In this document: piece by piece, positions 18,488-27,777 of the stretch
How positions within the stretch are numbered: the stretch's first letter is position 1
Layout: each line of letters starts with the position of its first letter
Source of the DNA: Aliikangiella coralliicola
GTDB taxonomy: Bacteria; Pseudomonadota; Gammaproteobacteria; Enterobacterales; Kangiellaceae
Direction: 5' to 3'
Length of the DNA stretch: 64,000 nt
Assembly: GCF_007004725.1 (NCBI RefSeq)
Contig: NZ_ML660161.1
Location: 483,122 to 547,121 of the forward strand
Program-made: the position numbers and the translations under genes
Notes under the pieces: model-generated
Databases searched by the model: none
What the model was told of the DNA's origin: nothing
The model's input: the letters and a program-made list of their open reading frames with translations, nothing else

Positions 18488-20173
18488 ATGTTAAACATAC
18501 TTAAGTCCGCTTTTTGTTTTGTAAAAAATATTTCTCTATTAGCATGTTTTGGAATTCTGATTGTTGGTTGTGGTGGTGAAGATAATGAAACCGCAAGCAT
18601 TTCACCCAGCCCTAATCCCAACACTACTTATACCCTTACTACCACAGCGACTGGCTCTGGGACAATTACCTCAAGCGTTGCAGGAATTGATTGCGGTTCT
18701 GACTGCACTGAGGATTATAGTGATGGTCAGCAATTAACTTTGACTGCTACACCCGCGTCAGGATTCGAGTTTCAAGCCTGGCAGGGAGATTGTGCGGGGC
18801 AGGGGGCTAGTTGCTCGCTCACTATCGACTCAGATAAAAATGCGACCGCTGTTTTTGTCGTAGCGACCTACACTTTAACCACTACTGTCAATGGTCCAGG
18901 TAGTATTGCCTCTAACATCGATGGTATTAATTGTGGTTCTGATTGCACCAATGATTATTCGGCGGAACAGCAGATAGTGTTGACCGCAACACCTGACAGT
19001 GGGTTTATTTTTCAGAACTGGGAAGGTGACTGCGCAGGTCAGGATGAAACATGCAGTCTTACCATGGACTCAGATAAAAACGCCACAGCTTTTTTTGCTG
19101 AGGCGCTTGCTTCCTACACGGTAACAGTCACAAAAACTGGAAATGGAACCATTGTTTCTGAAGACGAGAGTATTAATTGCGGGTCAGTATGTGAATTAGA
19201 ATTTGATGCTGGTACCCAACTAAAATTAATCGCAACTTCGGATGTTGGCCATCAACTTTCTGCCTGGACCGGCGCTGACTGCGGATTTACACCGAGCTGC
19301 ACCTTTACCGTGTCACGGACGATGGAAATTGGGGGTTCTTTCACTGCCGTTGTTGATGATGGTCTTGGCGGTAGCGAAAATGTAATGGTTTCAGATTACA
19401 GCCAAACCAACGACGCGTTTCAGGTTGGCCAGATTAGCAATAATGCATCAGGGATCACCTGGCATGCGGGAATTCAGCAATACCTGGTTGTACAAAACAA
19501 TGCTGCCAGGATTTATCGGTTTAACACTGATTTTCTTTATCTGGGAGAAATTACCAAGAGCGGTAATATTAATAGTGATACTGAAGGTTTGGCGCATCTG
19601 GCCGGAAATCAGGTAATGATAGTGACCGAAGCCAATTACGCACACAAAGCAGTAATTGATAGTAATACCACCAACGTTAATGGCAGTTATGATGTAACGC
19701 CGGGCTATCGACTACTGGGCAGCCCGAGGAGTAACAAAGGCTTCGAAGGCGTTGCGACGAGACCGGCGAGCGGCAATATTCCAGCAAGAGTATACGCTTG
19801 TCAGGAAGGTACTCGTTCAGATAGCCAGGCGCACATGCGAGTTGTCTATTTTGATGTACCAAGTCCAGACCCAGACGATTTGATGCGATACGACGATGAT
19901 CTGGTTGTGGTTGAGCCCTTTGATGCTGAAGCTGCATTTTCGGGAGTGATTACCGATTGTGCCGGTATGGTCTACGATCCGCGCACTGGCCATCTGCTTA
20001 TAGTCAGTCAGGAAAGTGCTAAGGTCATTCAGGTCAATCGAACAACTGGAGAGGTATTAGATGAACTTTCCCTCACCGGTGCACCACAGTACGAAGGTGT
20101 CACTATCGGACCAAATGGTGAGCTGGTATTTGTAAGTGAAGCCAATTGGATCCACATCTTTCAGCGACAGTAA
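18488..20173 (+). CDS. Lipoprotein with three InlB-type repeats and SdiA-regulated-type propeller
   Basis: This 561-residue paralogue of the previous gene has a signal peptide ending in IVGC (Cys28). Three Cys-rich InlB-type repeats span about residues 45-295, with the C-terminal propeller at about 300-561. It shares with its neighbour the blocks NASGITWHAGIQQYLVV, EGLAHLAGN and GAPQYEGVTIGPNGEL. Cys438 (YACQEG) and Cys491 (TDCAGM) are conserved in both lipoproteins and may form a disulfide. The two genes are a clear tandem duplication that differ by two repeats. Localisation to the outer membrane is inferred from the lipobox without Asp at +2. Function is unknown. Confidence 0.82.
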   Translation: MLNILKSAFCFVKNISLLACFGILIVGCGGEDNETASISPSPNPNTTYTLTTTATGSGTITSSVAGIDCGSDCTEDYSDGQQLTLTATPASGFEFQAWQGDCAGQGASCSLTIDSDKNATAVFVVATYTLTTTVNGPGSIASNIDGINCGSDCTNDYSAEQQIVLTATPDSGFIFQNWEGDCAGQDETCSLTMDSDKNATAFFAEALASYTVTVTKTGNGTIVSEDESINCGSVCELEFDAGTQLKLIATSDVGHQLSAWTGADCGFTPSCTFTVSRTMEIGGSFTAVVDDGLGGSENVMVSDYSQTNDAFQVGQISNNASGITWHAGIQQYLVVQNNAARIYRFNTDFLYLGEITKSGNINSDTEGLAHLAGNQVMIVTEANYAHKAVIDSNTTNVNGSYDVTPGYRLLGSPRSNKGFEGVATRPASGNIPARVYACQEGTRSDSQAHMRVVYFDVPSPDPDDLMRYDDDLVVVEPFDAEAAFSGVITDCAGMVYDPRTGHLLIVSQESAKVIQVNRTTGEVLDELSLTGAPQYEGVTIGPNGELVFVSEANWIHIFQRQ

Positions 20174-20229
20174 ATTCAAGCTTCGGCTAGGACGTTTGTT
20201 AGATACACGAGATTAGCTTGCACTTGATC

Positions 20230-20260
20230 TAACCTGAGTTCTTATCCCGAATTCAGGTTA
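20230..20260. terminator. Hairpin between convergent genes
   Basis: An 8-bp stem (20230-20237 with 20253-20260) lies between the convergent ends at 20173 and 20274. There is no long T run, so terminator function is tentative. Confidence 0.35.
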
Positions 20261-20273
20261 TCTAATGAGGCTA

Positions 20274-21311
20274 TTAGACCAGGAACTGGTCGGGATTTGA
20301 TGTCCACCGCTTGAGTATTTTTTTCAAATAATTCATTCGAAATTTAATCAATTTCACCGCTGCAAATCCTCGCGGGTTTCTGGTGCTGTGTTCATACAGA
20401 TGCACTAAAATATGATAAGCGGTGAATGCATCAATTGTATTTTGGTTGAGACTAACGTGCTTTTGATAGTTTTTGATAAAGCTGTTGGTGAGAGAGTGAG
20501 TCGTATGCCTAATCCAGGGAAGATAAGACTTAAACCAGATTTCCGCAATAAACTGTCCGGTGTCATAGGCCAGTAGATCGTGACGAGCGTCTTCAAAGTC
20601 CACCAGGTTGATAACGTCGTCATTACAAAGAATATTGCGGTAAGCAAAATTTCCATGAATATGGCCGGACAAATCTTCAGTAGATTGACTAAACCTGAGC
20701 GAGATCTTGTCACAGACATCTTGTAGTTCGGCTGATGACAAACCTGTATTTGAATTTTCTTCAACAATTGCTAGCATTCGTTTTACGTGGGAGAGTCTAT
20801 GATTGGCCAGATCGGCGGTTGCTTGCGGCTTGCCTGCTAGCTGATGATATTGACCCAACCAATCGCCTGAAATAGACAGCCTTTGTTTCAGCTGGCTATT
20901 GTTAAATGTCCATTTGAGTATGTGTTGGTTAAAAAAATTGTTCAGATTATCTCCGACACATCCGCTCATTAAAATCGCTTTGTGATCAAGCCAGATAGCC
21001 ACCGGCTTTGACATAGAATAATTGACTGGCAAATGTTTGGCGTTTTTCCAGGCATTCACCAGTTTTTCATGCTCACCTGAAATATTCTCCTCATCCAAAT
21101 CACCTTCTTTTACCGCTGATAGATCTCTGAGCTTGAGAATATAGAATTGATCCTCACCCTCAACAGATATTCTGTATATTTTTCGATCATCGCTATAAAT
21201 CAGGCGTGCGCCTATGGCGGGCATCTCTTCAAGTTGTAAGTCTTGCGAGATAGCTTCTTTTATTTTGTCTTGTAAATCTGTCGTAATATTATTTGACACA
21301 GCCCAGTTCAT
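20274..21311 (-). CDS. Aminoglycoside-phosphotransferase-fold kinase-like protein with altered catalytic motif
   Basis: This is a 345-residue protein of the APH/choline-kinase fold. The Brenner-like catalytic motif normally reads HGDxxxxN, and here it is H219-G-N221-x4-N226, so the catalytic Asp is Asn. The metal-binding Asp is kept in LVDFEDA (D238). The N-terminal lobe includes IYRISVEGEDQFYILKLRD, whose Lys would be the ATP-binding lysine. Such proteins phosphorylate small alcohols, sugars or antibiotics; this one may be a pseudokinase or may use a different base. It is divergent from the NRPS gene (204-bp gap), so it may belong to the same cluster as a tailoring or resistance function, but that is speculation. 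Confidence 0.65.
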   Translation of the reverse strand: MNWAVSNNITTDLQDKIKEAISQDLQLEEMPAIGARLIYSDDRKIYRISVEGEDQFYILKLRDLSAVKEGDLDEENISGEHEKLVNAWKNAKHLPVNYSMSKPVAIWLDHKAILMSGCVGDNLNNFFNQHILKWTFNNSQLKQRLSISGDWLGQYHQLAGKPQATADLANHRLSHVKRMLAIVEENSNTGLSSAELQDVCDKISLRFSQSTEDLSGHIHGNFAYRNILCNDDVINLVDFEDARHDLLAYDTGQFIAEIWFKSYLPWIRHTTHSLTNSFIKNYQKHVSLNQNTIDAFTAYHILVHLYEHSTRNPRGFAAVKLIKFRMNYLKKILKRWTSNPDQFLV

Positions 21312-21515
21312 CCGTGGTGATTGATAAAAAGACTGGGTAGTTTATCAAATTTATTCAGCGTGCGGCACAACTGAGACAAAGGAATTTTTATATCTTGGGT
21401 TTTCATCCATGACGCTAGTAATAAGCATGATCTGCGCTAGTGTTTTTTGCATTTAATATAATGTTATACTCTAGCCTTCGAAAAAAATAGTTAAATGATA
21501 AGTGATAAGTGGTAA

Positions 21516-24500
21516 ATGGATATATCAACTAACTTAACCCAACAAAGATTTCCCGCATCATACAGTCAAGAGCAGTTTTGGTTTTTAGGTCGACTCTTTC
21601 CGTCATCAGGAAATTTCAACTTACCGTTTGCTTTTATGCTCGACGGTGAATTTTGTTTTTCTCAATTTGAGCAAACTGTTTATGACATCGTTGCGCAGGA
21701 AAGCATACTAAGAACTCGATTTGAAGAAACGGAAAATGGAATTGAGCAGGTGATTATTGCTGAAAGTCCACTCAAAATTTCCTATCATGACCACTCAGAT
21801 AAATCACTTACCGATGAAGATATTTCCACTTTAGTTAATGGCGAAAGCCAGTTGCCTTTTGATTTGTTAAGCGGCCCCTATTTTAAATGCCAGGTATTGA
21901 AAGTTTCATCGTCTAAACATGTCCTGTTTTTTTGTTTTCACAATATCATTGTTGACTATTCGGGGGCACTTCGACTATTTGAAATGATGACCGACTGTAA
22001 CAAAGCGACCAACGATGAGTCACTAAATTACAGCAATATTACTAATAATCAGTATATTGAATTTGCAAAGTTTCAGAAGGATGAGAGTGCCAGGAAGCGT
22101 ATGTTAGAAAAACTGGAAGACTGGAAGCAATATCTAAGTGGTTTTTCTGAAGGGTTAAGTCTTGCGTCTAACTTAAATCAAAATTCCTTAGCTGAGCGTA
22201 AAGGCGCTTATTTTGACTTTGAAGTTGAGCCATCAATCTATAAACGACTAAGTCAGTACGCTAAGCAGCAAGACTTTTCCATGCTTACGTTACTAATGGG
22301 CGCATTTTCATTGGTCTTGAATCGTTTTTCAGGACAAACTGATTTTGCCATCGGAACGCCTTTTTCCAATAAGTCCGGGATGGATGACTATAAGAACACG
22401 ATCGGCTGTTTTGAAAATGTATTACCGATATTAACAGAGGTTAATGCTGATCAGACAATTCATTCACTTCTGCAAAAAATTAATGAAAGCTTGCTCTTCG
22501 CTAATCAGAGAAGCAGTGTTCCTTTTGAACATATTGTTGAGGCATTAAACCCACATCGAGAGTTGAACGCTAATCCTATTTTTCAAACTGGCGTCGCGCT
22601 TAACCAAGATACCTCACAAATTCGCTTCGGCGATTGCAAGACAGTTCCACTGAAATGCCATAATGGCGGAGCCAACCTCGATTTGATGGTCTCCTTCCTT
22701 GATGATGGTGAAAAGCTAAAAGGCGCGTTCGAGTTCGATAAAAATTCGTTTGACCATTCTAGTGTTGAACGTATGTGCGACTATTTAAGTTATTACATTG
22801 CGCACCTCATCGAATTGAGTGAAGTTAAATGCGGTGACATCAAATTTATTTCTAGCGCCGATAATTTACTATTACAGCCCCTTATCAATACCGATGAATT
22901 AGATTTGGAGAGTTATTGTGGTGTTCACCAACTTGTTCAACAAGTCTCGAATGAACATAGCGCCAGCACTGCCATTCGATTTCAGGAACAGTCAATTAAT
23001 TATGCGCAGTTACAGAAAAGTATTGCGCAAATGGCCAATTATCTAATCAGTAAAGGTATTGAGCCGGGTTCTCTTGTTTGTGTTTGTTTGGAACGCTCGC
23101 CAGATTATCTGATCAGCATATTGGCGATTTTGACCGTTGGTGCCGGTTATGTTCCTGTCGATCCAAGGTTGCCGAGAGAGCGGGTTAGCTATATGTTGCA
23201 CAACTCCAGGGCGAAACATGTCATGGTGCAAAATTCGACCGCTGATTTGTGCAATATTGGTGATGATGTTCACTTGCTAAATCTTGAGCAAGACAACGCA
23301 GTCATTAATGAAAGCTCAACTCAAACGCCTGCTATTAATACAACGCTGGACTCAACCGCCTATGTTATATACACCTCTGGTTCTACAGGTAATCCTAAAG
23401 GTGTTGAGATCACCCACCGCTCGGTAATCAATTTACTGAAAAGTATGACTGTCCGTCCGGGGATAGAATCGACTGACCGATTATTGGCTGTGACTACCAT
23501 GTCGTTTGATATTTCCGTGCTGGAAGTTTTTTTACCGCTTATTAATGGTGCGACGGTGGTATTAGCCACTCGGGATATCGGTGCTGATGGTGCTAAATTA
23601 ACAGAGGTTTTGGCACAAGAACGGATAACAATATTACAAGCGACTCCGGCGACATGGAAAATGCTTTTAGCGAGTGGTTGGAGTGGCGATCCCCAGATGA
23701 AAGCGCTAACCGGTGGTGAACAGATTTCCGCATCATTAGCGAGCCAATTAAATGAAAAAGTTGCAGCGCTATGGAATATGTACGGGCCTACTGAAACAAC
23801 CGTCTGGTCAAGTTGCGAAAAAATCACTGGGAATGAAAGCATTTCAATTGGTACTCCCATTCATAACACACAATTTGCAATATTAGATAGCGAGCGACGA
23901 ATGGTTCCCGTCGGCGTAGCCGGCGAGCTGTACATCGGTGGTAGCGGGCTGTCTAAGGGGTATTTGCATCAACAGGAATTAACCATAAAGAATTTTGTTC
24001 AAAGCCCGATAAAAGAAATAAGCGGAAAGCTTTATAAAACCGGCGATATCGTCAGGCTTACGTCAGATGGCGGACTGATATACTGTAATCGACGAGATAA
24101 TCAGGTTAAGGTGCGAGGATATCGCATTGAATTAGGAGAAATTGAAAAGATCATGGAAGCACATTCTGATCTTGTTTCTGTTGCTGTTATGATTGATTCT
24201 CCACGGCCTGACGATCATAGAATTGTTGCTTATTTCGTTGCGGCGCAAGATAAACAGGTGTTACCAACCTGGTTGCGAAAATGGCTCAAAAAGCTTCTGC
24301 CAGAATATATGGTCCCGCAGCACTTTATCGAATTAGATGAAATGCCGTTAACGCCGAATGGAAAAATTGATAAAAAAGGTTTACCTTCTGCATTTGGAAG
24401 TATTTCTCAAAAGACAGTCAAGTTATCTCCTAGAGATCACGCTGAGCGTAGTTTGGCGAAAATTTGGGGCGACGTGCTCAATATTGAAGTTGATAACATT

Positions 24501-24746
24501 TGCGTTGAAGATAATTTTTATGAAATTGGCGGTCATTCATTACTTTCTATTCGAGTTATTGCATTGATAAAAAAGCAGACCAATGTACAGTTGAATCCAA
24601 GTTCACTGATTTTGAATAATTTAGAGCAAGTCGCTCGAGAATGTGGTTTCTCCGAAAGCGAAAGTGACGCTCATTATTTACCTGAACAACAGGCTACGAA
24701 ATCAAATGGATTGGTTGGTTTTTTCAGTAAGTTATTTAAAAGTTAA
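21516..24746 (+). CDS. Single-module nonribosomal peptide synthetase (C-A-T), glycine-like code
   Basis: This 1076-residue protein has condensation (about 10-445), adenylation (about 480-965) and carrier (about 975-1045) domains and no thioesterase. The condensation motif HHxxxDG reads HNIIVDY (142-148), lacking the catalytic second His. The adenylation motifs are complete: YTSGSTGNPKG, YGPTETT, YKTGDIV, VRGYRIELGE and the catalytic Lys950 in NGKID. Reading the ten pocket positions by alignment to GrsA gives D-I-L-Q-L-G-M-V-W-K, close to the glycine code DILQLGLIWK. The carrier serine is Ser1008 in GGHSL. It probably loads glycine on its own carrier for transfer to another cluster product. 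The C domain may be inactive or act only as a scaffold. Confidence 0.85.
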   Translation: MDISTNLTQQRFPASYSQEQFWFLGRLFPSSGNFNLPFAFMLDGEFCFSQFEQTVYDIVAQESILRTRFEETENGIEQVIIAESPLKISYHDHSDKSLTDEDISTLVNGESQLPFDLLSGPYFKCQVLKVSSSKHVLFFCFHNIIVDYSGALRLFEMMTDCNKATNDESLNYSNITNNQYIEFAKFQKDESARKRMLEKLEDWKQYLSGFSEGLSLASNLNQNSLAERKGAYFDFEVEPSIYKRLSQYAKQQDFSMLTLLMGAFSLVLNRFSGQTDFAIGTPFSNKSGMDDYKNTIGCFENVLPILTEVNADQTIHSLLQKINESLLFANQRSSVPFEHIVEALNPHRELNANPIFQTGVALNQDTSQIRFGDCKTVPLKCHNGGANLDLMVSFLDDGEKLKGAFEFDKNSFDHSSVERMCDYLSYYIAHLIELSEVKCGDIKFISSADNLLLQPLINTDELDLESYCGVHQLVQQVSNEHSASTAIRFQEQSINYAQLQKSIAQMANYLISKGIEPGSLVCVCLERSPDYLISILAILTVGAGYVPVDPRLPRERVSYMLHNSRAKHVMVQNSTADLCNIGDDVHLLNLEQDNAVINESSTQTPAINTTLDSTAYVIYTSGSTGNPKGVEITHRSVINLLKSMTVRPGIESTDRLLAVTTMSFDISVLEVFLPLINGATVVLATRDIGADGAKLTEVLAQERITILQATPATWKMLLASGWSGDPQMKALTGGEQISASLASQLNEKVAALWNMYGPTETTVWSSCEKITGNESISIGTPIHNTQFAILDSERRMVPVGVAGELYIGGSGLSKGYLHQQELTIKNFVQSPIKEISGKLYKTGDIVRLTSDGGLIYCNRRDNQVKVRGYRIELGEIEKIMEAHSDLVSVAVMIDSPRPDDHRIVAYFVAAQDKQVLPTWLRKWLKKLLPEYMVPQHFIELDEMPLTPNGKIDKKGLPSAFGSISQKTVKLSPRDHAERSLAKIWGDVLNIEVDNICVEDNFYEIGGHSLLSIRVIALIKKQTNVQLNPSSLILNNLEQVARECGFSESESDAHYLPEQQATKSNGLVGFFSKLFKS

Positions 24747-24880
24747 ACATCAACGGATTATTAAGAGTTAATATCCAATAGTTGTTATTAGCGGCAGTTA
24801 GTACCTGTAGTTAATACTTGTGGTAAACCTACATTTTATACTTGAAGTTTCCTGGTAGGCTTGAGTAGAAGGGGTAACAT

Positions 24881-25672
24881 TTGAGCGCTTTCATGTTTGG
24901 GGAATCCGAATCACCACTTTACGGAGTTTATCACTCCCCACTGAATTATCAGGCAAATGAACGGGCATTTTTGATCTGCATGCCACTTGGTCACGAATAT
25001 TATAAAAACTATAGTGGAATGCGGATGTTAGCGGACGAATTAGCGCTGCAGGGTCACCATGTACTTCGCTTTTGTTATAAGGGAACAGGAGACTCATCCG
25101 GCGACAGTCATCAATTTGATATAGAGCAAGCCCTTCACGATATTAAGATCGCACAAGCAGAATTAAAAGAATTGTCTGGTATCGATGTTTGTTCGGTATT
25201 TGGGATGAGGATGGGGGCTACTTTAGCCGCATTGTCAGCACAAGATGTTCAATACGATAAGTTAATTTTTTGGGATCCAATCATCAGTGGTCGTGAGTAT
25301 ACTGAGTCGCTAATGACTATTCATGCCGAAGTCATTTCTGATAGTAATCGTTTTCTGGAAACTTATCTCGAGAAAGAAAGGTTCCCTGAGCAAGTTGTGG
25401 GACTGCCTTTTTCAACTCAATTGAGACAGCAAATTGATGATATTCACTTATCAAATATAAGCTCTATTAAGGCGAATTCAATTTCTATTTTCTGTTCTGC
25501 TAATGACCAGAAAGTTGAAGATTTTATTGTGCAGTGCAAGCAAAATCAGTCTATCGCTGTCAATCTGCAAAGTTGTACGTCGATTGTTAATTGGGAAGAC
25601 ACGACAGGCATTGAAAAAATGGTTCATCCTGGCAGTAACATTGGAAAATTTGTACTCGAGGCAAATAAATAG
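24881..25672 (+). CDS. Alpha/beta hydrolase-like protein, exosortase-A-associated hydrolase 2 type
   Basis: This 263-residue alpha/beta-hydrolase-fold protein has the fold markers YKGTGDSSGD and the elbow GMRMGA. The usual Ser of GxSxG is Arg110, so it is probably not a classical serine hydrolase. The pattern resembles the hydrolase-2 proteins of exosortase-A/exopolysaccharide loci. The TTG at 24881 follows AAGGGG with good spacing; an ATG at 24893 is the alternative. Its stop overlaps the GTG start of the next gene by one base (TAGTG), so the two are coupled. It follows the NRPS by 134 bp and may act on acyl or aminoacyl intermediates; this is inferred. Confidence 0.65.
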   Translation: MSAFMFGESESPLYGVYHSPLNYQANERAFLICMPLGHEYYKNYSGMRMLADELALQGHHVLRFCYKGTGDSSGDSHQFDIEQALHDIKIAQAELKELSGIDVCSVFGMRMGATLAALSAQDVQYDKLIFWDPIISGREYTESLMTIHAEVISDSNRFLETYLEKERFPEQVVGLPFSTQLRQQIDDIHLSNISSIKANSISIFCSANDQKVEDFIVQCKQNQSIAVNLQSCTSIVNWEDTTGIEKMVHPGSNIGKFVLEANK

Positions 25673-26511
25673 TGACGTTAAAAGTTGTTGAGTTTGGGCC
25701 GGAGCGAAATCTTGTTGGAATTTTGCAAACGGCTGAGGGAGCTTCGAAAGATAAATCACCCAAGATGGTGCTGATGTTAAATGCTGGGTTAGTCAATAAG
25801 GCTGGCCCATTCAGAATGAACGCCGAGCTTGCTAATTATTTAGCAAAACATCAGATTTCTTCGTTTCGATTTGATTTGTCCGGTATAGGAGATAGTCGGC
25901 TACCCCAAAATAGCGACAGCAATGCAAACGAACGCTTTTTGAAAGATATCGAAGCGGCGGTCGATTATTTGTCAAATAAGTTTTCCAATCATGAAATTGT
26001 GGTGCTAGGGCTGTGTACGGGCGCCGATCTCGCGCATAAAGCGATCAAAGAATTTCCACGGATTGATGGGGCTGTCTTTCTCGACGGATATAGTTATAGA
26101 ACACTACGCTTTTATCTGAATAGAGTACTAGAAGTATTTTCCAGCCCTATTCGTACCATCAAACTGTTTTTTAGAATTATTAAAAAACTTATTCGAAGAT
26201 TGCTCCCAATTAACCCTGCCCAAGCTGTTGAGGATGATGCGGATTATGTATGGGACTTGCCGCCGAAAGAAGACTTTATCGCTGATCTGAATAGCCTTTA
26301 TAACAGAAATGCTAAGTTGCTTTATATTTATACGGGCGGTGATAATCATTTATATAATTATCAAAATCAACTCAAAGATAGTATCGGAAAGCACGTAAAA
26401 ACCGATAACATTGATGTTATTGTTAATCGCTCCAGCGACCATACCTACATTCTGTTAGAAGAGCGACAAAAACTTTTTAAACAGGTTACCGATTGGCTTA
26501 GCGCCCATTAA
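25672..26511 (+). CDS. Alpha/beta hydrolase, exosortase-A-associated hydrolase 1 type
   Basis: This 279-residue alpha/beta hydrolase has a nucleophile elbow GLCTGAD, with Cys115 where most members have Ser. This matches the Cys-type elbow of the hydrolase-1 proteins in exosortase-A loci. Other fold markers are FRFDLSGIGDSR and VFLDGYSYRTL, and a likely catalytic His lies in SSDHTYIL near the C-terminus. The start is GTG, overlapping the upstream stop by one base, with GAGG about 12 bases before. It is paired with the Arg-elbow homologue just upstream, and the two may work together. The substrate is unknown; a thioesterase-like role on carrier-bound intermediates is possible. Confidence 0.7.
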   Translation: MTLKVVEFGPERNLVGILQTAEGASKDKSPKMVLMLNAGLVNKAGPFRMNAELANYLAKHQISSFRFDLSGIGDSRLPQNSDSNANERFLKDIEAAVDYLSNKFSNHEIVVLGLCTGADLAHKAIKEFPRIDGAVFLDGYSYRTLRFYLNRVLEVFSSPIRTIKLFFRIIKKLIRRLLPINPAQAVEDDADYVWDLPPKEDFIADLNSLYNRNAKLLYIYTGGDNHLYNYQNQLKDSIGKHVKTDNIDVIVNRSSDHTYILLEERQKLFKQVTDWLSAH

Positions 26512-26556
26512 GCCTGTTAGTTTAGATTCGGGTAAATTAAAACTTTGCGCCAGCGC

Positions 26557-27765
26557 CTATTTTTTCTTAGTTGATTTCAGCTTAACTAATCGCCGCTTGA
26601 TTAATTTTAACAGGCGGATAACTTGAAAATAGCGCTTTAGCAAATTGCCTTTTAGTGATCCATTAAATTCGCGAATGGCGAATAGAGAATGTTTTTCAGG
26701 ATGCCACCTATCAAGCCAGTTCGGGTTGGTATTAAAGCAGATTTCTGTGATATCAGGATTTCGAATAGAGTCTTCCAGAATATGCCTGATTAAAATCGCA
26801 CCAGCACCATTACTTGCGTGTTTATCATCGTAGGCGACTTTGTGCAAATAGCGTTTGTTAGCCTGTCTGAATGCGATAGAGGCGCCAACGGGTTCTTCAT
26901 CGCTCATTAGTAGGATAATTTCGGCGCTGTCATTTTTTGAAAACTCATTCCAGTTGGCCTGATAAAATTGCGTTAATTGTGAAGATTGACCAATGGCCGA
27001 ACCAACATTTCCTTTCCAGCCGGAAGATTCAAGCTGCATAAATATTCCCAGCGCCTCGTTAATCGCATCGGGTTGGTTAAATATTTTCAACTGCAGGGAT
27101 TTACCGTCGAGTTCTTTGCATAGTCTTCTTTCCAGACGATTAATATTTTTGAGTAGTTTTTTTGAGACCAGCTGAGAAATATCATTAACGGTCTTTAGGC
27201 AAAAATAGGCGGCGAACCGTTGATAGGTGTCATCAATACAAAGAAGATTAGTCTTATTTCTCAACATGACTTTTTCAGCGAAAAAATAATCCCAGTTTTT
27301 TACTTCAGATCGCAAAGCGCTAAAAAAGTCGACAAAAATGTCATCAGCGTTAAACCTTTCTGCGATAAACGGATACCATACGTCCAGATGTTTATGGTGC
27401 ATGTTTTCAAGTAGATTGAATGTCATTCCAAAAAGTGAGCGCTGGGATTTTCGAAATGGGATGACTGCGACCAGACTATCATCGCTTAGTGTGGGTTGAG
27501 GCGTGGCTTCTTGCGATTCAATTTGCTCGATTTGCTCAATATCAGATTGAACGGTTGCATCATCAATAAACGCGACAGCGTAGGTCGGTGTCGTTGATTG
27601 CATCAACATTTGTGTATTATTGTTAAAACAGAAATAACTACTTGCAACGGCATTTTGAGCATTGCAGATGTTGTTGTTCCATAAATCAATAATCGGATTT
27701 GGAAGTTGTTTCGAGTAAAATTGCCAGCGCAACTTTACTGTGTTTACCGGTTGGGATTCCATCAT
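26557..27765 (-). CDS. GNAT/FemAB-like acyltransferase (BioF2-like)
   Basis: This 402-residue protein has a C-terminal GNAT-type domain (about residues 215-375), with GWKGNVGSAIG, EPVGASIAFRQANKRYLHKVAYDDKHA and GAGAILIRHILEDS, which resembles Acetyltransf_6/BioF2-like (FemAB-related) proteins. Such enzymes move an acyl or aminoacyl group to an amine and are frequent in exopolysaccharide loci. It lies 12 bp after the carbamoyltransferase stop on the same strand, so the two are probably one operon. The basic tail (about residues 380-402, Lys/Arg-rich) suggests membrane-surface or nucleic-acid contact, but this is unproven. The donor could be the acyl carrier protein or the NRPS carrier domain encoded nearby. 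Confidence 0.65.
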   Translation of the reverse strand: MMESQPVNTVKLRWQFYSKQLPNPIIDLWNNNICNAQNAVASSYFCFNNNTQMLMQSTTPTYAVAFIDDATVQSDIEQIEQIESQEATPQPTLSDDSLVAVIPFRKSQRSLFGMTFNLLENMHHKHLDVWYPFIAERFNADDIFVDFFSALRSEVKNWDYFFAEKVMLRNKTNLLCIDDTYQRFAAYFCLKTVNDISQLVSKKLLKNINRLERRLCKELDGKSLQLKIFNQPDAINEALGIFMQLESSGWKGNVGSAIGQSSQLTQFYQANWNEFSKNDSAEIILLMSDEEPVGASIAFRQANKRYLHKVAYDDKHASNGAGAILIRHILEDSIRNPDITEICFNTNPNWLDRWHPEKHSLFAIREFNGSLKGNLLKRYFQVIRLLKLIKRRLVKLKSTKKK

Positions 27766-27777
27766 CGTCTGTATTTA

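Noticed and set aside
1635-20173. CRISPR-like or satellite repeat array
   Set aside because: The repeats are coding, of about 240 bp, and diverged; they encode InlB-type protein domains.
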